Positions 31,205 through 42,162 are shown, counted from the stretch's first letter. The stretch: DNA of 64,000 bases from Proteles cristata cristata (GCA_017311185.1 JAESUZ010000968.1:310001-374000), one strand, 5' to 3'. Program-made: numbers and translations. Notes: generated by a model from the sequence alone, not told the origin.

Positions 31205-33145
31205 ATACTAGAAAGAGAAAGGGTACAATGGCGATCTGGAATTACTGGTTATCACCTAGCCAGCTCAAGCTCAAGGCAAGCCGGTCCGCAGTGACCGGGC
31301 AGGTCCCTCCCAGAGTGCAGGGAGCCAGGAGCGGACAGTCTGAGCAAATGGCACACTTGGTAGAGTTCTGCAGTTTGAGCCAACACTACCAGCTTCAGAT
31401 TTGCTCTGCAGGCCCTGGTGTGGAAGGCCAGACACTCAGATCATCATGACCCACCGGGAGGCCCAGAGGTGCAGGTGCAGAAGGGAAGGCGCAGGTGAGA
31501 AGGGGAACAGCCAGGGGAAGCTGAGGTCTGGGGTCCGGGGCCCTGCCCTGTGACCTAGCACGGCTGAGGCACACGGTGCTGGTCCCCGGCTCCCCAGAGA
31601 CGGGCCTGTGCTTTCAGGAGCAGACCTCAGTTACCTCCCCCTGCTCTGAGGACCTGGGCTTGTAGCTGGATCCCACCTTCCAGGCCCCTGAGCAGGGCTG
31701 GGGCGCATAGGTGCCGGGCATCTAGACCAAATCACAGTGTCGTTCAGCTGACTGTGGACATGACCTATGTCTTAGTGGCTCTTTCCGTCCTGGAGCCTTC
31801 ATGGTACCCACTCTGTGCTGGGCCCCTGTGCAGCCAAGGGGGTGGGGGTGGGGGCGACGGGGCTGCTGTCTTGCACCGCCTCCCCTCTCCCGGTTCCAGC
31901 GCCCCCTCCCCACCCCGCACCGGTTTCCTCTCTTGCGGCCCCAGGGGCTTCCTGTCCTCTCCGCCTGTCTGAACAGCTTCCCCATTTCTTTTGCAACATC
32001 TTGCAGCAGGTGTCTGGCTCGCTCGTGCCCTCGGAAGCTCCGACAGGCTGGGACCAAGCAGAGAGCCTCCGGGTTTGCACCTTGGAGCCGCGGGAGAACA
32101 GCGGCTCAGCCAGCCACCAGGGCCATGTGCAGGGGGAGCCCACGGAGGGGAAGCCGCCATTTTCCTGAACTGGGTTATGACCCAGATATCACAGGGAACA
32201 GATTTACACTAAAGAATTCTTTGTCGCTTATCTAACATTTCCATTTAACTGAACATCCTGTATTTTAATTTGCTAACCGTGGCAACCCGATCCTAAGACG
32301 GCTCAGCTTTTAAAGTTCTCTCATCAGATGTTCCAGAAAGAGAAGAGAGGGAGGAGAGAAGACAAGGAGGAAAGAAAAAACTCCCTGTGGGGAGAGAGCC
32401 CTGTGTGTGACTCAACAGATGCTCCTCCCCTCCCAACCCTGTGGGCCAGAGACCGAGGCCCCAGGGGAGAGGGCAAGGCGGGCAGAGGTACCGGAGCCAA
32501 TCCCTGGCTCAGCCACCAACTTCCTGTGGGTCACCCTGGGCAGTGGCTGGGCCTCCCTGGGCTCCCAAGCTGGCATCTGCGGCCTCTGGCACTCACTCAT
32601 TCATCACATGTGTCCCAAACACCCACCCGTGTCCTCCGCCATGAGCCAGACCCACGTCTGAGAGAGGAGCCCTTAAGCAGCTGGATGGCAGATGGCACGT
32701 GGAGCATATAGATCTGAAAACGGATCCCCGTGGATCCAGGAAGATGGAATTTCCACTTCCCTCCTTCCAAGGGGAGCTGTTGAGTCCCGGTGGGCCCTGC
32801 ACCTGCCTTCTTCCACTTCCTGGCACCCAGTGGCTGCTCGGGGATCTGCGAGGATCCCCTCCTGGTGGCATTGGCTGTGGTGGCACGCCGTCCTCAACAG
32901 AGAGCCCTCCACGCAGCCGCGCCTCCTTTGGTGGCCCCCAGAATGGTGGCTGTGAGTGTCGCAAGCAGTCAAGGGTTCTCCAGACTTGCCCTTCCTGGAC
33001 CAGCTGGGTTGAGTTGGGTTGGGTCAAGGAGAGCTTGTGTTTTTCAGGGGCTCACCTAGGTGCCCAGGGGCTTCAGATCACCAGCTGGGCTGAGGGCAAG
33101 ACAGAGGTAGGAGCTTTTGAAGAGCAGATGGAGGGTGGTGTGGTT
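31205..33145. other. 1.9-kb SINE-free GC-rich stretch
   Basis: No gene recognised. 32500-32600 resembles sense MIR (CTGGCTCAGCCACCAACTTC). Overlapping frames of 110-145 codons on both strands at 31.7-32.3 kb reflect GC-rich composition. 32165-32300 is AT-rich and unique, and could be a conserved non-coding element. Confidence 0.45.
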
Positions 33146-33161
33146 AATACTACCCACTTTT

Positions 33162-33373
33162 GGGGCACCTGGGTGGCTCAGTCGGTCAAGCGTCTGACTC
33201 CGGCTCAGGTCATGATCTCATGGTTCATGGGTTTGAGCCCCGCGTCGGGCTCTGTGCTGACAGCTCAGAGCCTGGAGCCTGCTTCGGATTCTGTGTCTCC
33301 CTCTCTCTCTGACCCTCCCCTGCTCACGCTATCAATCTCTCTCTCTCAGAAATAAATAAAAACAGTAAAAAAA
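33162..33373 (+). mobile_element. CAN-SINE with TSD
   Basis: AATACTACCCACTTTT and AATACTACCCGCTTTT flank a complete copy. The 218-codon open frame starting at 32699 simply reads through this SINE. Confidence 0.94.
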
Positions 33374-33489
33374 AATACTACCCGCTTTTTCCAACTTGTG
33401 CATGGCAGGTGGGGGGAACGGAAGGAGGGAATTTGATTTTGATGACCAGGGGGCTGATCTAGGAGCCACCATTCTCCTCCGCACAGCAG

Positions 33490-33575
33490 CCAGGGTGCTT
33501 TAAAAAAATATTTTTTTTAATTGTGGTAAAAAAATATATATATAATGTAATATTTACCATTTAAGAGTGGTACCA
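33490..33575 (-). mobile_element. L1M 3' end, antisense
   Basis: AATATTTACCATTTAAGAGT; it resumes at 33816-33904 (TTAAGTACATTCACAATG, AGAGCTTTTTCATCATCTC) after a SINE. Confidence 0.75.
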
Positions 33576-33802
33576 GGGGCGCCTGGGTGGCTTAGTCGGT
33601 TAAGCGTCCGACTTTCACTTAGGTCATGATCTCGCGGTTCGTGGGTTCGAGCCCCGTGTCGGGCTCTGTGCTGACTGCCAGCTCAGAGCCTGGAGCCTGT
33701 TCAGTCCGTGACTCCCTCTCTCTCTGACCCTCCTCCTGCTCATGCTGTCTCTCTCTCTCCTAGGAATAAATAAAACGTTAAAAAAAAAATTAAAAAAAAA
33801 AA
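33576..33802 (+). mobile_element. CAN-SINE, young type, with TSD
   Basis: Exact AAGAGTGGTACCA on both sides (33563-33575 and 33803-33815) within the L1M. Confidence 0.96.
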
Positions 33803-33904
33803 AAGAGTGGTACCAATCAGTGACATTAAGTACATTCACAATGTTATGTAACCATTGCCCCTGTTTCCAGAGCTTTTTCATCATCTCAAACAGAAAGTCT
33901 GTTT

Positions 33905-34126
33905 GAGGCACCTGGGTGGCTCAGTCGGTTGGGAATCTGACTTCTGCTCAGGTCATGATCTCACAGTTCACGAGTAAGAGCCCCGCGTTGGGCTCTGTGC
34001 TGACAGCTCAGAGCCTGGAGCCTGTTTCAGATTCTGTGCCTCCCTCTCTCTCTGCCCCCCTCCCACTCACACTCTATCTCTCTCTCAAAAATAAATAAAC
34101 GTTAAAACAACAACAACAACAACAAC
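33905..34126 (+). mobile_element. CAN-SINE with (CAA)n tail
   Basis: Complete older-type copy; the tail became (CAA)n at 34107-34126. Confidence 0.92.
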
Positions 34127-34240
34127 TCTGCTCTCCCCGACGACAATACGCGATACTTCCACTCATCAGATACATGGGGGTTTTCTGAACCAACCAACTC
34201 CCAGATGCCAGCGGGGTGTCCTACAATTTAACTCAATTCT

Positions 34241-34458
34241 TTTTTTCTTTTTAATGTTTTATTTATTTCTAGGAGAGAGAGAGAGACAGCGTGAGCAGGG
34301 GAGGGTCAGAGAGAGAGGGAGTCACAGACTGAAACAGGCTCCAGGCTCTGAGCTGGCTGTCACCACAGAGCCCGACGCGGGGCTCGAACCCACGAACTGC
34401 GAGATCATGACCTAAGCGAAAGTCGGACGCTCAACCGACTAAGCCACCCAGGCGCCCC
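34241..34458 (-). mobile_element. CAN-SINE, young type, with TSD
   Basis: Reverse copy with exact 17-bp TSD CAATTTAACTCAATTCT (34224-34240 and 34459-34475). Confidence 0.97.
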
Positions 34459-34499
34459 CAATTTAACTCAATTCTGATACCATCTACTTGCAGTTAGCA

Positions 34500-35300
34500 T
34501 CAAATTCCCAGAGGCTAAGGGCTCGGTCCTATAGGACTACCCCCAGTTCAGACACCACCTGTCACCTGCGCTTCTGATGGGCCGGCTCTAAATCGGAGGT
34601 TTCTGTGACCCCTCCTCAGGTTCCGATCATCTGCTAAAGTGGCTCACAGAATTCAGGAAAACACTTCACTTATTAAATTAACAGCCAGGTGAAGAGATAT
34701 ATAGGGTCTAAGCCCAAGAGCTTCAGTCCCCGGGGTTTGGGGAAGGTCACCCACCCACGTGGATGTGTTCTTGTCCACCAGCCTGGACGTGCTACAAACC
34801 TGTACTGTCGGAATTTTTATTATTAATTAATTAATTAATTAATTTTTAAGTGTATTCATTTCTTGTGAAATAGAGCGAGCCTGCACGAGGGAGGGGACAG
34901 AGAGAAAGGGAGAGAGAGAATCAGAAGCAGGCCCTGCCCACTGTCAGCTTGGAGTGTCAGCTTGGAGGCAGATGTGGGGCTCGATCTCACAAACCAAGAT
35001 CATGACCTGAGCTGACACCAAGAGTCTGCTGCTCAGCCGGCTGAGCCACTCATGGGCTCCAAGTTCTAGGAAGGTTTTCACTGTTAATTAATTCAGTCTG
35101 TAGCCCCCTCCCATCCCTGGGAGTCGGGATGAGACTATCCTTAGGGGCTTTCCAAAAGCCACCTCATTAACATAAATTTGGGTATTATCAGAAAGTTCCA
35201 AGAGTTTTAGGTGCTGGTACCAGGAATACAGCTAAAGACCGAAATATATATAATATATATATCTATATCAAATATATATATATAAAAAATATAACACTCC
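34500..35300 (-). mobile_element. Probable old ERVL-type LTR relic
   Basis: CTCACAGAATTCAGGAAAAC, GGAGTCGGGATGAGAC, TAGGTGCTGGTACCAGGAA and GACCGAAATATATA recall an antisense mammalian LTR. The subfamily is not assigned. Split by the SINE at 34815; no viral genes seen. Confidence 0.45.
34815..35059 (-). mobile_element. CAN-SINE with (ATTA)n tail
   Basis: Reverse copy; the tail is (TTAA)n at 34821-34845. A doubled GTCAGCTTGGAG lies inside. Confidence 0.88.
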
Positions 35301-35307
35301 CACCAGG

Positions 35308-35526
35308 TTTTTTTTTTTAATATTTTTATTTATTTCTAGGAGAGAGAGAGACACACACACACAGCGTGAGCAGGGGAGGGTCAGAGAGAGAGGGAGACAC
35401 AGACTCTGAAACAGGCTCCAGGCTCTGTCAGCACAGAGCCCGATGCGGGGCTCGAACCCACGAACCGCGAGATCATGACCTAAGCGAAAGTCGGACGGTT
35501 AACCGACTAAGCCACCCAGGCGCCCC
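35308..35526 (-). mobile_element. CAN-SINE, young type
   Basis: Reverse copy with (AC)n in the GA region; slightly shortened after CTCCAGGCTCTG. Confidence 0.93.
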
Positions 35527-36192
35527 TGTTTTATTTTTTTATAATAGCCATCCTACTGTTACCTGTACCTGGGTCCTCTCAGCAGGCACTGAAGCCAAAA
35601 GACACAACCAAGCCAAGGAACAGGAGAAGGTTTTACTTGAAACAAAGAAATGAGGACCCTGGGACCACCTGATGTCTCCTCAAATCACCGAACTGGGAAG
35701 TTTTAAGCTAAGGTTGTGTATAGATTCATGAAAGGACTTGTGCAGTCGGGGGGTTCAGCATGGAAATGGGGCAATGTCGTCTTCAGGTGATCTGTCTGTC
35801 CTGGTCAAAGGCATGAAGGCCAGGAAGGGTCAGCATTGCCAACTCTGTGACTCCGTTTGAGCCTTATTTATTTTTATTATTATTTTTTTTAATGTTTATT
35901 TATTTACTTTGAGACTTCTGCATCCATGTAGAGCCTGACGCAGGGCTCCATCCCACAAACCGTGAGATCATGACCTGAGCCGAAATCAAGAATCGGACAC
36001 TTCACTGATTTGAGCCACTCAGGAGCCCCGAGCGGAGTTTCAAGCCTGTAAAGATAACTCAGGAATGTGTGTCAGGTCAATCTTGATTCTGAATCAACCC
36101 TGGGAGTTTTACCACTGATTTGTTGCCCCTGATGCAATTAGGTTATCTCCTGGCCTGACAGTGGCGGTTTGTTCCTACTCTTTCGTTCCCTT
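35527..36192. other. Unclassified, possibly LTR-like
   Basis: Unique-looking DNA (AGGTTTTACTTGAAACAAAG, GGACTTGTGCAGTCGG) interrupted by a SINE fragment. It could be an unrecognised LTR. No open frame is convincing. Confidence 0.35.
35876..36029 (-). mobile_element. CAN-SINE lacking GA-rich middle
   Basis: Reverse tail joined directly to the head (TTTGAGACTTCTGCATCCAT). Confidence 0.85.
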
Positions 36193-36207
36193 AAAAATCA
36201 TTTCAGG

Positions 36208-36428
36208 GGCGCCTGGGTGGCGTAGTCGGTTAAGCGTCCGACTTTCGCTTGGGTCATGATCTCATGGTTCATGGGTTCGAGCCCCGCGTCGGGCTCTGTG
36301 CTGACTGCCAGCTCAGAGTCTAGAGCCTGTTTCAGTCTGTGACTCCCTCTCTCTCTGACCCTCCCCTGCTCACGCTGTCTCTCTCTCTCTCTCCTAGAAA
36401 CAAATAAAAAATATATATATATTAAAAA
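36208..36428 (+). mobile_element. CAN-SINE, young type, tandem copy 1
   Basis: Preceded by AAAAATCATTTCAGG (36193-36207). Its tail has an unusual (AT)n before the final A run. Confidence 0.95.
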
Positions 36429-36445
36429 AAAAATCATTTCAGGAT

Positions 36446-36683
36446 CGGGGCGCCTGGGTGGCTTAGTCGGTTAAGTGTCCGACTTTCGCTTAGGTCATGA
36501 TCTCGCGGTTCGGGGGTTCAAGTCCTGCGTCGGGCTCTGTGCTGACTGCCAGCTCAGAGCCTGGAGCCTATTTCAGAGTCTGTTATCTCCCTCTCTCTCT
36601 GACCGTCCCCTGCTCATGCTGTCTCTCTCTCTCTTTCTCTCTCTCTCTCTCCTAGAAATAAATAAAAAATATATATATTAAAA
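36446..36683 (+). mobile_element. CAN-SINE, young type, tandem copy 2
   Basis: Same orientation, same (AT)n-bearing tail. The target repeat stands before it (36429-36443) and after it (36684-36698). Confidence 0.95.
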
Positions 36684-36737
36684 AAAAATCATTTCAGGAT
36701 ATCCCAGGAAGCTCTGCAGGAAATGTGCTTCAGGCAG

Positions 36738-36945
36738 GGCGCCTGGAGGGCTCAGTCTGTTAAGTGGCCAGACTTAGGCTCAGGTCTTGATCTCACGGTT
36801 TGTGAGTTCCAGCCCCACATTGGGCTCTGTGCTGACAGCTTAGAGCCTGGAACCTGCTTCTGATTCTGTGTCTCCCTCTCTCTCTGCCCCTCCCCTGCTC
36901 GCACTGTCTCTCTCAAAAATAAATAAACGTTAAAAAAAAAAAAAG
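36738..36945 (+). mobile_element. CAN-SINE
   Basis: Complete older-type copy. Confidence 0.92.
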
Positions 36946-37059
36946 AACCAAAATCCTAGATACAGAGAACAGATAGGCAGTTGCCAGAGGTGGGCGGTGG
37001 GTGAAATGGTTGAAGGGAATTAAAGCTATACCAGTTATAAAGTAAACGAGTCCTGGGGG
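36946..37059 (+). mobile_element. Carnivore L1 3' UTR, sense
   Basis: ATACAGAGAACAGATAGGCA and GGTGAAATGGTTGAAGGG match L1; it continues at 37296-37340. Confidence 0.7.
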
Positions 37060-37279
37060 GTTGGTGCCTGGGTGGCTCAGTCAGTTAAGCATCCAACTCC
37101 TGATTTCGGTTCAGGTCATGATCTCAGGATTCGTGAGCTTGAGCCCTGTGTCGGGCTCCGGGCTGACACTGAAGAGGCTGCTTGGGATTTTCTCTCCCCA
37201 TCTCTCTCTGCCCCTCTCCTACTCATACTCTCTTTCTCTCAAAATAAATAAGCAAACTTAAAAAATAAATACATAAAGG
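37060..37279 (+). mobile_element. CAN-SINE inside L1, with TSD
   Basis: Exact AAACGAGTCCTGGGGG on both sides (37044-37059 and 37280-37295). Confidence 0.96.
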
Positions 37280-37344
37280 AAACGAGTCCTGGGGGTGTAA
37301 TGCAGAGCATGGTATGGTGGGTTAAAGGGAAAAAAAAAAAGCAG

Positions 37345-38125
37345 GCTTCAAGAAGAATGGCTGATTTCCTGCGCAAGGAAGTCCTGTATCCCAGAGACTT
37401 CATGGCATGACATCTTCAAGCCTACAGAGAACAAAAGAACATTCTTTTTTGCTGGAGGATATTTCGGAGACATTAGGAGCTTCTGTTTTAGACCAAGTGT
37501 TCAAAATTTTTTGCAGACAACGATGGCATGTGGTTTTGAAGGCACCTGCTGGGCTGGGCTGGACTTTGGAGGACTTTGCTGCTGGATCATAAAGCAGGGC
37601 AGTCCCTTGTCAACCAAAGGAAGGGGCTGGCCTGCCAGGCAGAAGGCCTGGGCAGAGGTGTGGGGGTGTGAGAGGCTCTAGAATGTTCGAGAACAGTGAG
37701 GACATTGGTTTGGCTGGAGCCCCAGGCACACCGGGAGATACAGAAGGAGCGGATGGCAGGGCCTCAGATGCCAGGGTGAGGCCTGCGGACTCCCTCCCAG
37801 GGCAGCAGAGGGTGAAGAGGCGAGCATTGAGCAGCGACGGCGCATGCTCAGTGCTGTGGCCGCTTTTTTCTTTGCCAGAAGCCAATTTCCAAGTATCCTC
37901 AGGCCAAGCAATACACTGCAGCTGGGGATTGCGACACCTCCTCGAATTAACAAGTTTTTAAGTTTGGGTGAGTGTGTGCCTGTGTGTGTGACTGTATACG
38001 TGTGAGTGTGTATATGCGCGTGTGCCTCTGGTCCCTTCAGCTGGTCCCTTTCCTGTGGACTGAGAGTAGTGTCTGATCTGAGCAACCCTGAACTAGCTGG
38101 TACCCACTTCTTCCTTTTCTTTCCT
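37345..38125. other. Unassigned intergenic DNA with (GT)n
   Basis: No gene recognised. 37969-38025 is an imperfect (GT)n. Overlapping frames of 91-135 codons lie on the minus strand but none is supported. Confidence 0.45.
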
Positions 38126-38127
38126 CC

Positions 38128-38320
38128 TTTTTTTTTTAATGTTTATTTATTTATTTTGAGAGAGAGAGAGCAAGCAGGGAGGGGCAGAGTGAGAGACAAG
38201 GAATCTCAAGCAGGCTCTGTAGTGCCAGTGCAGAGCCCGATTCGGGGCTTGAACCTACAGACTGTGAGGTCATGACAAGAGCCAAAATCAAGAGTCAGAT
38301 GCTTAACTGCCTGAGCCATT
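38128..38320 (-). mobile_element. CAN-SINE
   Basis: Reverse copy that lost its last head bases (CTGCCTGAGCCATTGCATTC). Confidence 0.88.
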
Positions 38321-38346
38321 GCATTCTTTAAACAAGGGGGGAAACA

Positions 38347-38478
38347 AGGGGCACCTGGCTGGCTCAGCCAGCGGAGCATATGACTCTTCCCCTTGGGAGC
38401 GTGAGTTCGAGCCCCATGTAGGGTGCAGAGATTATTTAAATCAATAGCACTATTAATAAACTTAAAAAAAAAAAAAAA
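38347..38478 (+). mobile_element. Older short CAN-SINE
   Basis: CACCTGGCTGGCTCAGCCAG head, GTGCAGAGATTATTTAAATC end, poly(A). Confidence 0.84.
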
Positions 38479-38624
38479 GGTGGGGAACTGGAAGAGAAGC
38501 TTCCCTGAGCCTGAAGTTTCCTGTGGCTTTTCCAGCCAAACTAGGAAGGGTAATTGAGTTCAGGACTCACCTGGGGGGAACGTGGTGGCTTGAATCTTAG
38601 CTTTTCGTTTTCTTGTAAACACTT

Positions 38625-38798
38625 TTTTTAATTTATTTATTTTGAGGGAGGAGGGGTAGAGAGAGAAGGAGAGAGAGAATACCAAGCAGGCTCTGCCCTG
38701 ATAGTATGATTCAGGGCTCGAAATCCACAAACCGCGAGATATGACCTGAGCTGAAATCAAGAGTCAGACGCTTAACCAACTCAGCCACCCAGCATCCC
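38625..38798 (-). mobile_element. CAN-SINE
   Basis: Reverse copy; TAAACACTTTTTT and TAAACACTCTTTT flank it. Confidence 0.88.
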
Positions 38799-38813
38799 TA
38801 AACACTCTTTTCT

Positions 38814-39137
38814 AAAATTTATTTATTTTGGGGGTGCCTGGGTGGCTTGGTTAAGCTCCTGACTTTGGCTCAGGTCATTATCTCGTGGTTCGTGAGTTCC
38901 AGCCCTGCATCGGGCTCTGTGCTGACAGCTCAGAGCCTGGAGCCGGCTTTGGATTCTGTGCATCCCTCTCTCTCTGCTCCTCTTCCATTCCTACACTGTC
39001 TCTCTCTCTCTCCAAAATAAATATTTAAAAAATATTTATTTTTCTTTAAGTAATCTCTATACCCAGTGTGGGTCTCAAGCTCACAATCCCAAGATCAAGG
39101 GTCACACACTCCTCTGACTGAGCCAGCCAGGTGCCCC
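38814..39137 (-). mobile_element. Older short CAN-SINE, split
   Basis: Outer reverse copy (AGTAATCTCTATACCCAGTG ... TGACTGAGCCAGCCAGGTGC) with a younger SINE inside. Confidence 0.82.
38831..39022 (+). mobile_element. CAN-SINE nested in older SINE
   Basis: Complete copy; ATTTATTTATTTT and ATATTTATTTTT on its sides. Confidence 0.88.
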
Positions 39138-39320
39138 TGGAATCTGCTTTGAATCCCAGCTTGGTACTCAGTTTTTCCTGGTTGTGTAATCCGGGATCTA
39201 ACCCTTGATCTTTCTGAATCTCAGGCGCTTCGTCTGTGAACAAAAGAAATGCTATTTCCTTCGCGGGGCTGTGAGGATCAACAGTGCACACAAGGTCTTT
39301 GCCTATCATTAGGCTGTGAT
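39138..39320 (+). mobile_element. MIR SINE
   Basis: GAATCTGCTTTGAATCCCAG, GGTTGTGTAATCCGGG and GGGGCTGTGAGGATCAACAG are in MIR order. Confidence 0.75.
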
Positions 39321-39387
39321 GTTGTAACATTTAGTATATAGTAGTGTTTTGATGACTGTTTGCAAAAGTTGTATCCAAGGCAGCGGC

Positions 39388-39528
39388 TCGGGTGCCTTGA
39401 GTGGCTCAGTTGGTTAATGATCTGACTCTTAATATCAGCTCATGTCTCTCTCCATCTGCCCCTGCCCTGCTCTAGTGCACGCGCACACATTCTCTCTCTC
39501 TCTCTCCAAAAAGTAAAATAAAAAAGTG
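39388..39528 (+). mobile_element. CAN-SINE, internally deleted
   Basis: Head runs to CAGCTCATGTC and then jumps to the CT region; A-rich tail. Confidence 0.82.
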
Positions 39529-39529
39529 T

Positions 39530-39800
39530 AAGCAAGGCAGAGTGCTTTTGGTACCTCTTCTAGTGGCTTCCTCTGCCTCTTCTGGCACCTAGTGTTTCTC
39601 CTGAGTCCGATCACCTGCATCTCAGGTGAGCTGCTTCAGGGACACTGGTGGTGAAACCCAGAACCTGTGGATTGCAAACATTCGACCAGAAATAAAGAAA
39701 GGGAGCTTTCATGGCAGAAGAGGCAGAGGCACCAGCCATGCTTCCCCCCAATGGATTTGGGGTGGGGGGGGTGAGGTGAGGGTGAGGCTACTGGATCACT
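39530..39800. other. Unassigned intergenic DNA
   Basis: Nothing recognised. Confidence 0.5.
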
Positions 39801-39818
39801 TAGAAGGAGGACTTAGAG

Positions 39819-40048
39819 GGGCGCCTGGGTGGCTTAGTCGGTTAAGTGTCCGACTTTCGCTTAGGTCATGATCTCGCGGTTCGTGGGTTCGAGCCCAGCG
39901 TCGGGCTCTGTGCTGACTGCCAGCTCAGAACCTGGAGCCTGTTTCAGTCTGTGACTCCCTCTCTCTCTGACCCTCCCCTGCTTCACACTGTCTCTCTCTC
40001 TCTCTCCTAGAAATAAATAAAACATTAAAAAATTAAAAAAAAAAACAA
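39819..40048 (+). mobile_element. CAN-SINE, young type, with TSD
   Basis: Near-consensus; 17-bp TSD AGAAGGAGGACTTAGAG is exact (39802-39818 and 40049-40065). Confidence 0.97.
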
Positions 40049-40228
40049 AGAAGGAGGACTTAGAGCTAAGGGATAATCCAATCTCTGGGCCTTGTACAGA
40101 TGGGGGTGGGAGTGATTCGTGCATCCCTGAGGCTCACAGCGTGCAGTGACTCCTGCCGGCTCTAAGGCCAGGACCAGAGTACAGTGGCAGCTGGCATGAC
40201 ACTGTCCCTGCCGTGTTTTAAAGCAGGG

Positions 40229-40440
40229 GGTGTGGGGGCACCTGGGTAGCTCAGTGGGTTGAGCATTCAGCTTGATTTCTCAGTTCAGGTCACGGATCTC
40301 ACGGTCACTGGATTGAGCCCCACATCAGACGGAGCCTGCTTGGGATTCTTTTCTTCACTGCCCTTCTCCCCTGTTTGCTTCCTCTCAGTCTCTCTCTCTC
40401 TAATTAAAAATAAGTAAATAAATGAACATTTTTCAAAAGC
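40229..40440 (+). mobile_element. CAN-SINE with TSD
   Basis: Older-type copy; exact TTTAAAGCAGGG on both sides (40217-40228 and 40441-40452). Confidence 0.94.
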
Positions 40441-40557
40441 TTTAAAGCAGGGAAGACAGCTTCAGAAAATAAATCACTGCACAGAGAATAAAAATAGACA
40501 CGTCGTAGTAATAACATGATTCTATAAAAAGGAGATTAGACGTTAAAAATTATGGGG

Positions 40558-40775
40558 TGGGGCGCTGGGCGGCTCATAGTCGGTTAAGCTGGCCTGACTT
40601 CGGCTCAGGTTATGATCTCATAGTTCGTGGATTTGAGCCTTCGAGTCAGGCTTCCTGTGCTGACAGGTTGGAACCTGAGCCTGCTTTCTGATTCTGTGTC
40701 TCCCTCTCTCTGCCCCTCCCAATTCTGCATCTGACTATCTCACAAACATTAAAAAATAAATTAATTAAAAAAAAT
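40558..40775 (+). mobile_element. CAN-SINE
   Basis: Copy with several small insertions in the head (CTCATAGTCGGTTAAGCTGG). Confidence 0.88.
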
Positions 40776-40776
40776 G

Positions 40777-40976
40777 AGGCTGCTGGGTGCCTCAGTCGGT
40801 TAAGCATCCGACTCGGCTCAGGTCATGGTCTCTCGGTTCATGGGTTTGAGCCCCGCATCGGGTTCTGTGCTGACAGCCAGAGTCTGGAGCCTGTTTCAGA
40901 TTCTGTGTGTGTGTGTCTTCTCTGCCCCTCCCTGTCATGTTTCTGTCTCAAAAAAAAACACTATTAAAAAATGTTT
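40777..40976 (+). mobile_element. CAN-SINE
   Basis: Copy abutting the previous one, with a GTGTGTGT variant in the pyrimidine region. Confidence 0.9.
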
Positions 40977-40977
40977 T

Positions 40978-41212
40978 AGGGGCACCTGGGTATTAGCCTG
41001 GTTGCTTCGTCCACTTTCGCTTAGGTCATGATCTCGCGGTTCGTGGGTTCGAGCCCCGCGTCGGGCTCTGTGCTGACTGCCAGCTCAGAGCCTGAGCCTG
41101 TTTCAGTCTGTGACTCCCTCTCTCTCTGACCCTCCCCTGCTCACGCTGTCTCTCTCTCTCCCTCTCTCTCTCAGAAATAAATAAAAAACATTAAAAAATT
41201 TAAAAAAAAGTT
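40978..41212 (+). mobile_element. CAN-SINE, young type, rearranged head
   Basis: Head reads GGGTATTAGCCTGGTTGC, then the young consensus. This is the third SINE in a row in the same orientation. Confidence 0.9.
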
Positions 41213-41500
41213 TTAAAAAATTGTGGGGTGGGGACATCTGCTTTAGACTGGATGTTCTGGAAAGGCCTCTTTGAGGAGAGCACATTTCAGTGAAAGGTAA
41301 ACCGGGAAGGGGGTGCCACGCTGAGTTGGGAAGGAGGGGAGGGGGCGGCGTGAGGAAATGGAAGAAGGACGCCCCCAACCTCGTGTGGAGGGAAGGTGGG
41401 AGAGGCGGCACAGTGCAGACAGCCCCGCAGAGGACATCTGAGAAGCACGAGGCAGAGGCCAAATCATGCCGAGAGTCTTAGGGTCACTGGCTCCTGGTTT
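41213..41500. other. Unassigned intergenic DNA
   Basis: No gene or repeat recognised. Confidence 0.5.
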
Positions 41501-41521
41501 TTTTTTCTTTTTTCTTTTTTT

Positions 41522-41921
41522 TAGCTTATTTTTATTTATTTATTTAAAAAAAATTTTTTTTAATGTTTTATTTATTTCTAGGAGAGAGACAGCGTGAGCA
41601 GGTGAGGGTCAGAGAGAGAGGGAATCACAGACTGAAACAGGCTCCAGGCTCTGAGCCGGCAGTCAGCACAGAGCCCGTCGCGGGGCTCGAACCCACGAAC
41701 CGCGAGATCATGACCTGAGCGAAAGTCGGACGCTTAACCGACTAAGCCACCCAGGCGCCCCAGCTTGTTTTTATTTATTTTGAGAGAGAAGTAGTGGGTG
41801 AGGGGCAGAGAGTGAGGAAGACAGAATCCCAAGCAGGTTCTGTGCGGTCAGCACAGAGCCTAAAGCAGAGCTCGAACTCATGAACCTTTCATGACCTGAG
41901 CCAATGTCACCCAGGTGCCCC
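41522..41921 (-). mobile_element. CAN-SINE split by a younger SINE
   Basis: Outer reverse copy: tail at 41522-41541, remainder at 41762-41921 with a deleted head (AGCCAATGTCACCCAGG). Confidence 0.85.
41545..41761 (-). mobile_element. CAN-SINE, young type, nested
   Basis: Reverse near-consensus copy; AGCTTATTTTTATTTATTT and AGCTTGTTTTTATTTATTT flank it. Confidence 0.94.
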
Positions 41922-42125
41922 ACTGGGTCCTGCTTGAATCCACACCTCAGCTTCTTCCCACCTCCCCACCTGGTAGCCTCAGACATCACCTAGGGCGTTT
42001 TGGACAGGAATGGTACATCCTGAGAGCCTCCAGCCTGCAGCCCTGCATGGAACTTGTACCTCAGTTTCCCCAATGAAAAATATTTTTTTCCCAAAGACCA
42101 TTCTCCTTTCACTGAGCCACTGCAT

Positions 42126-42162
42126 GCACACCAAAAAATTAATTAAATTAAATTAAATAAAA
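42126..42162 (+). repeat. (TTAAA)n
   Basis: AATTAAATTAAATTAAAT run. Confidence 0.75.

Noticed and set aside
32699..33355. 218-codon plus frame
   Set aside because: Its last 60 codons read through a CAN-SINE; the rest has no homology signal.
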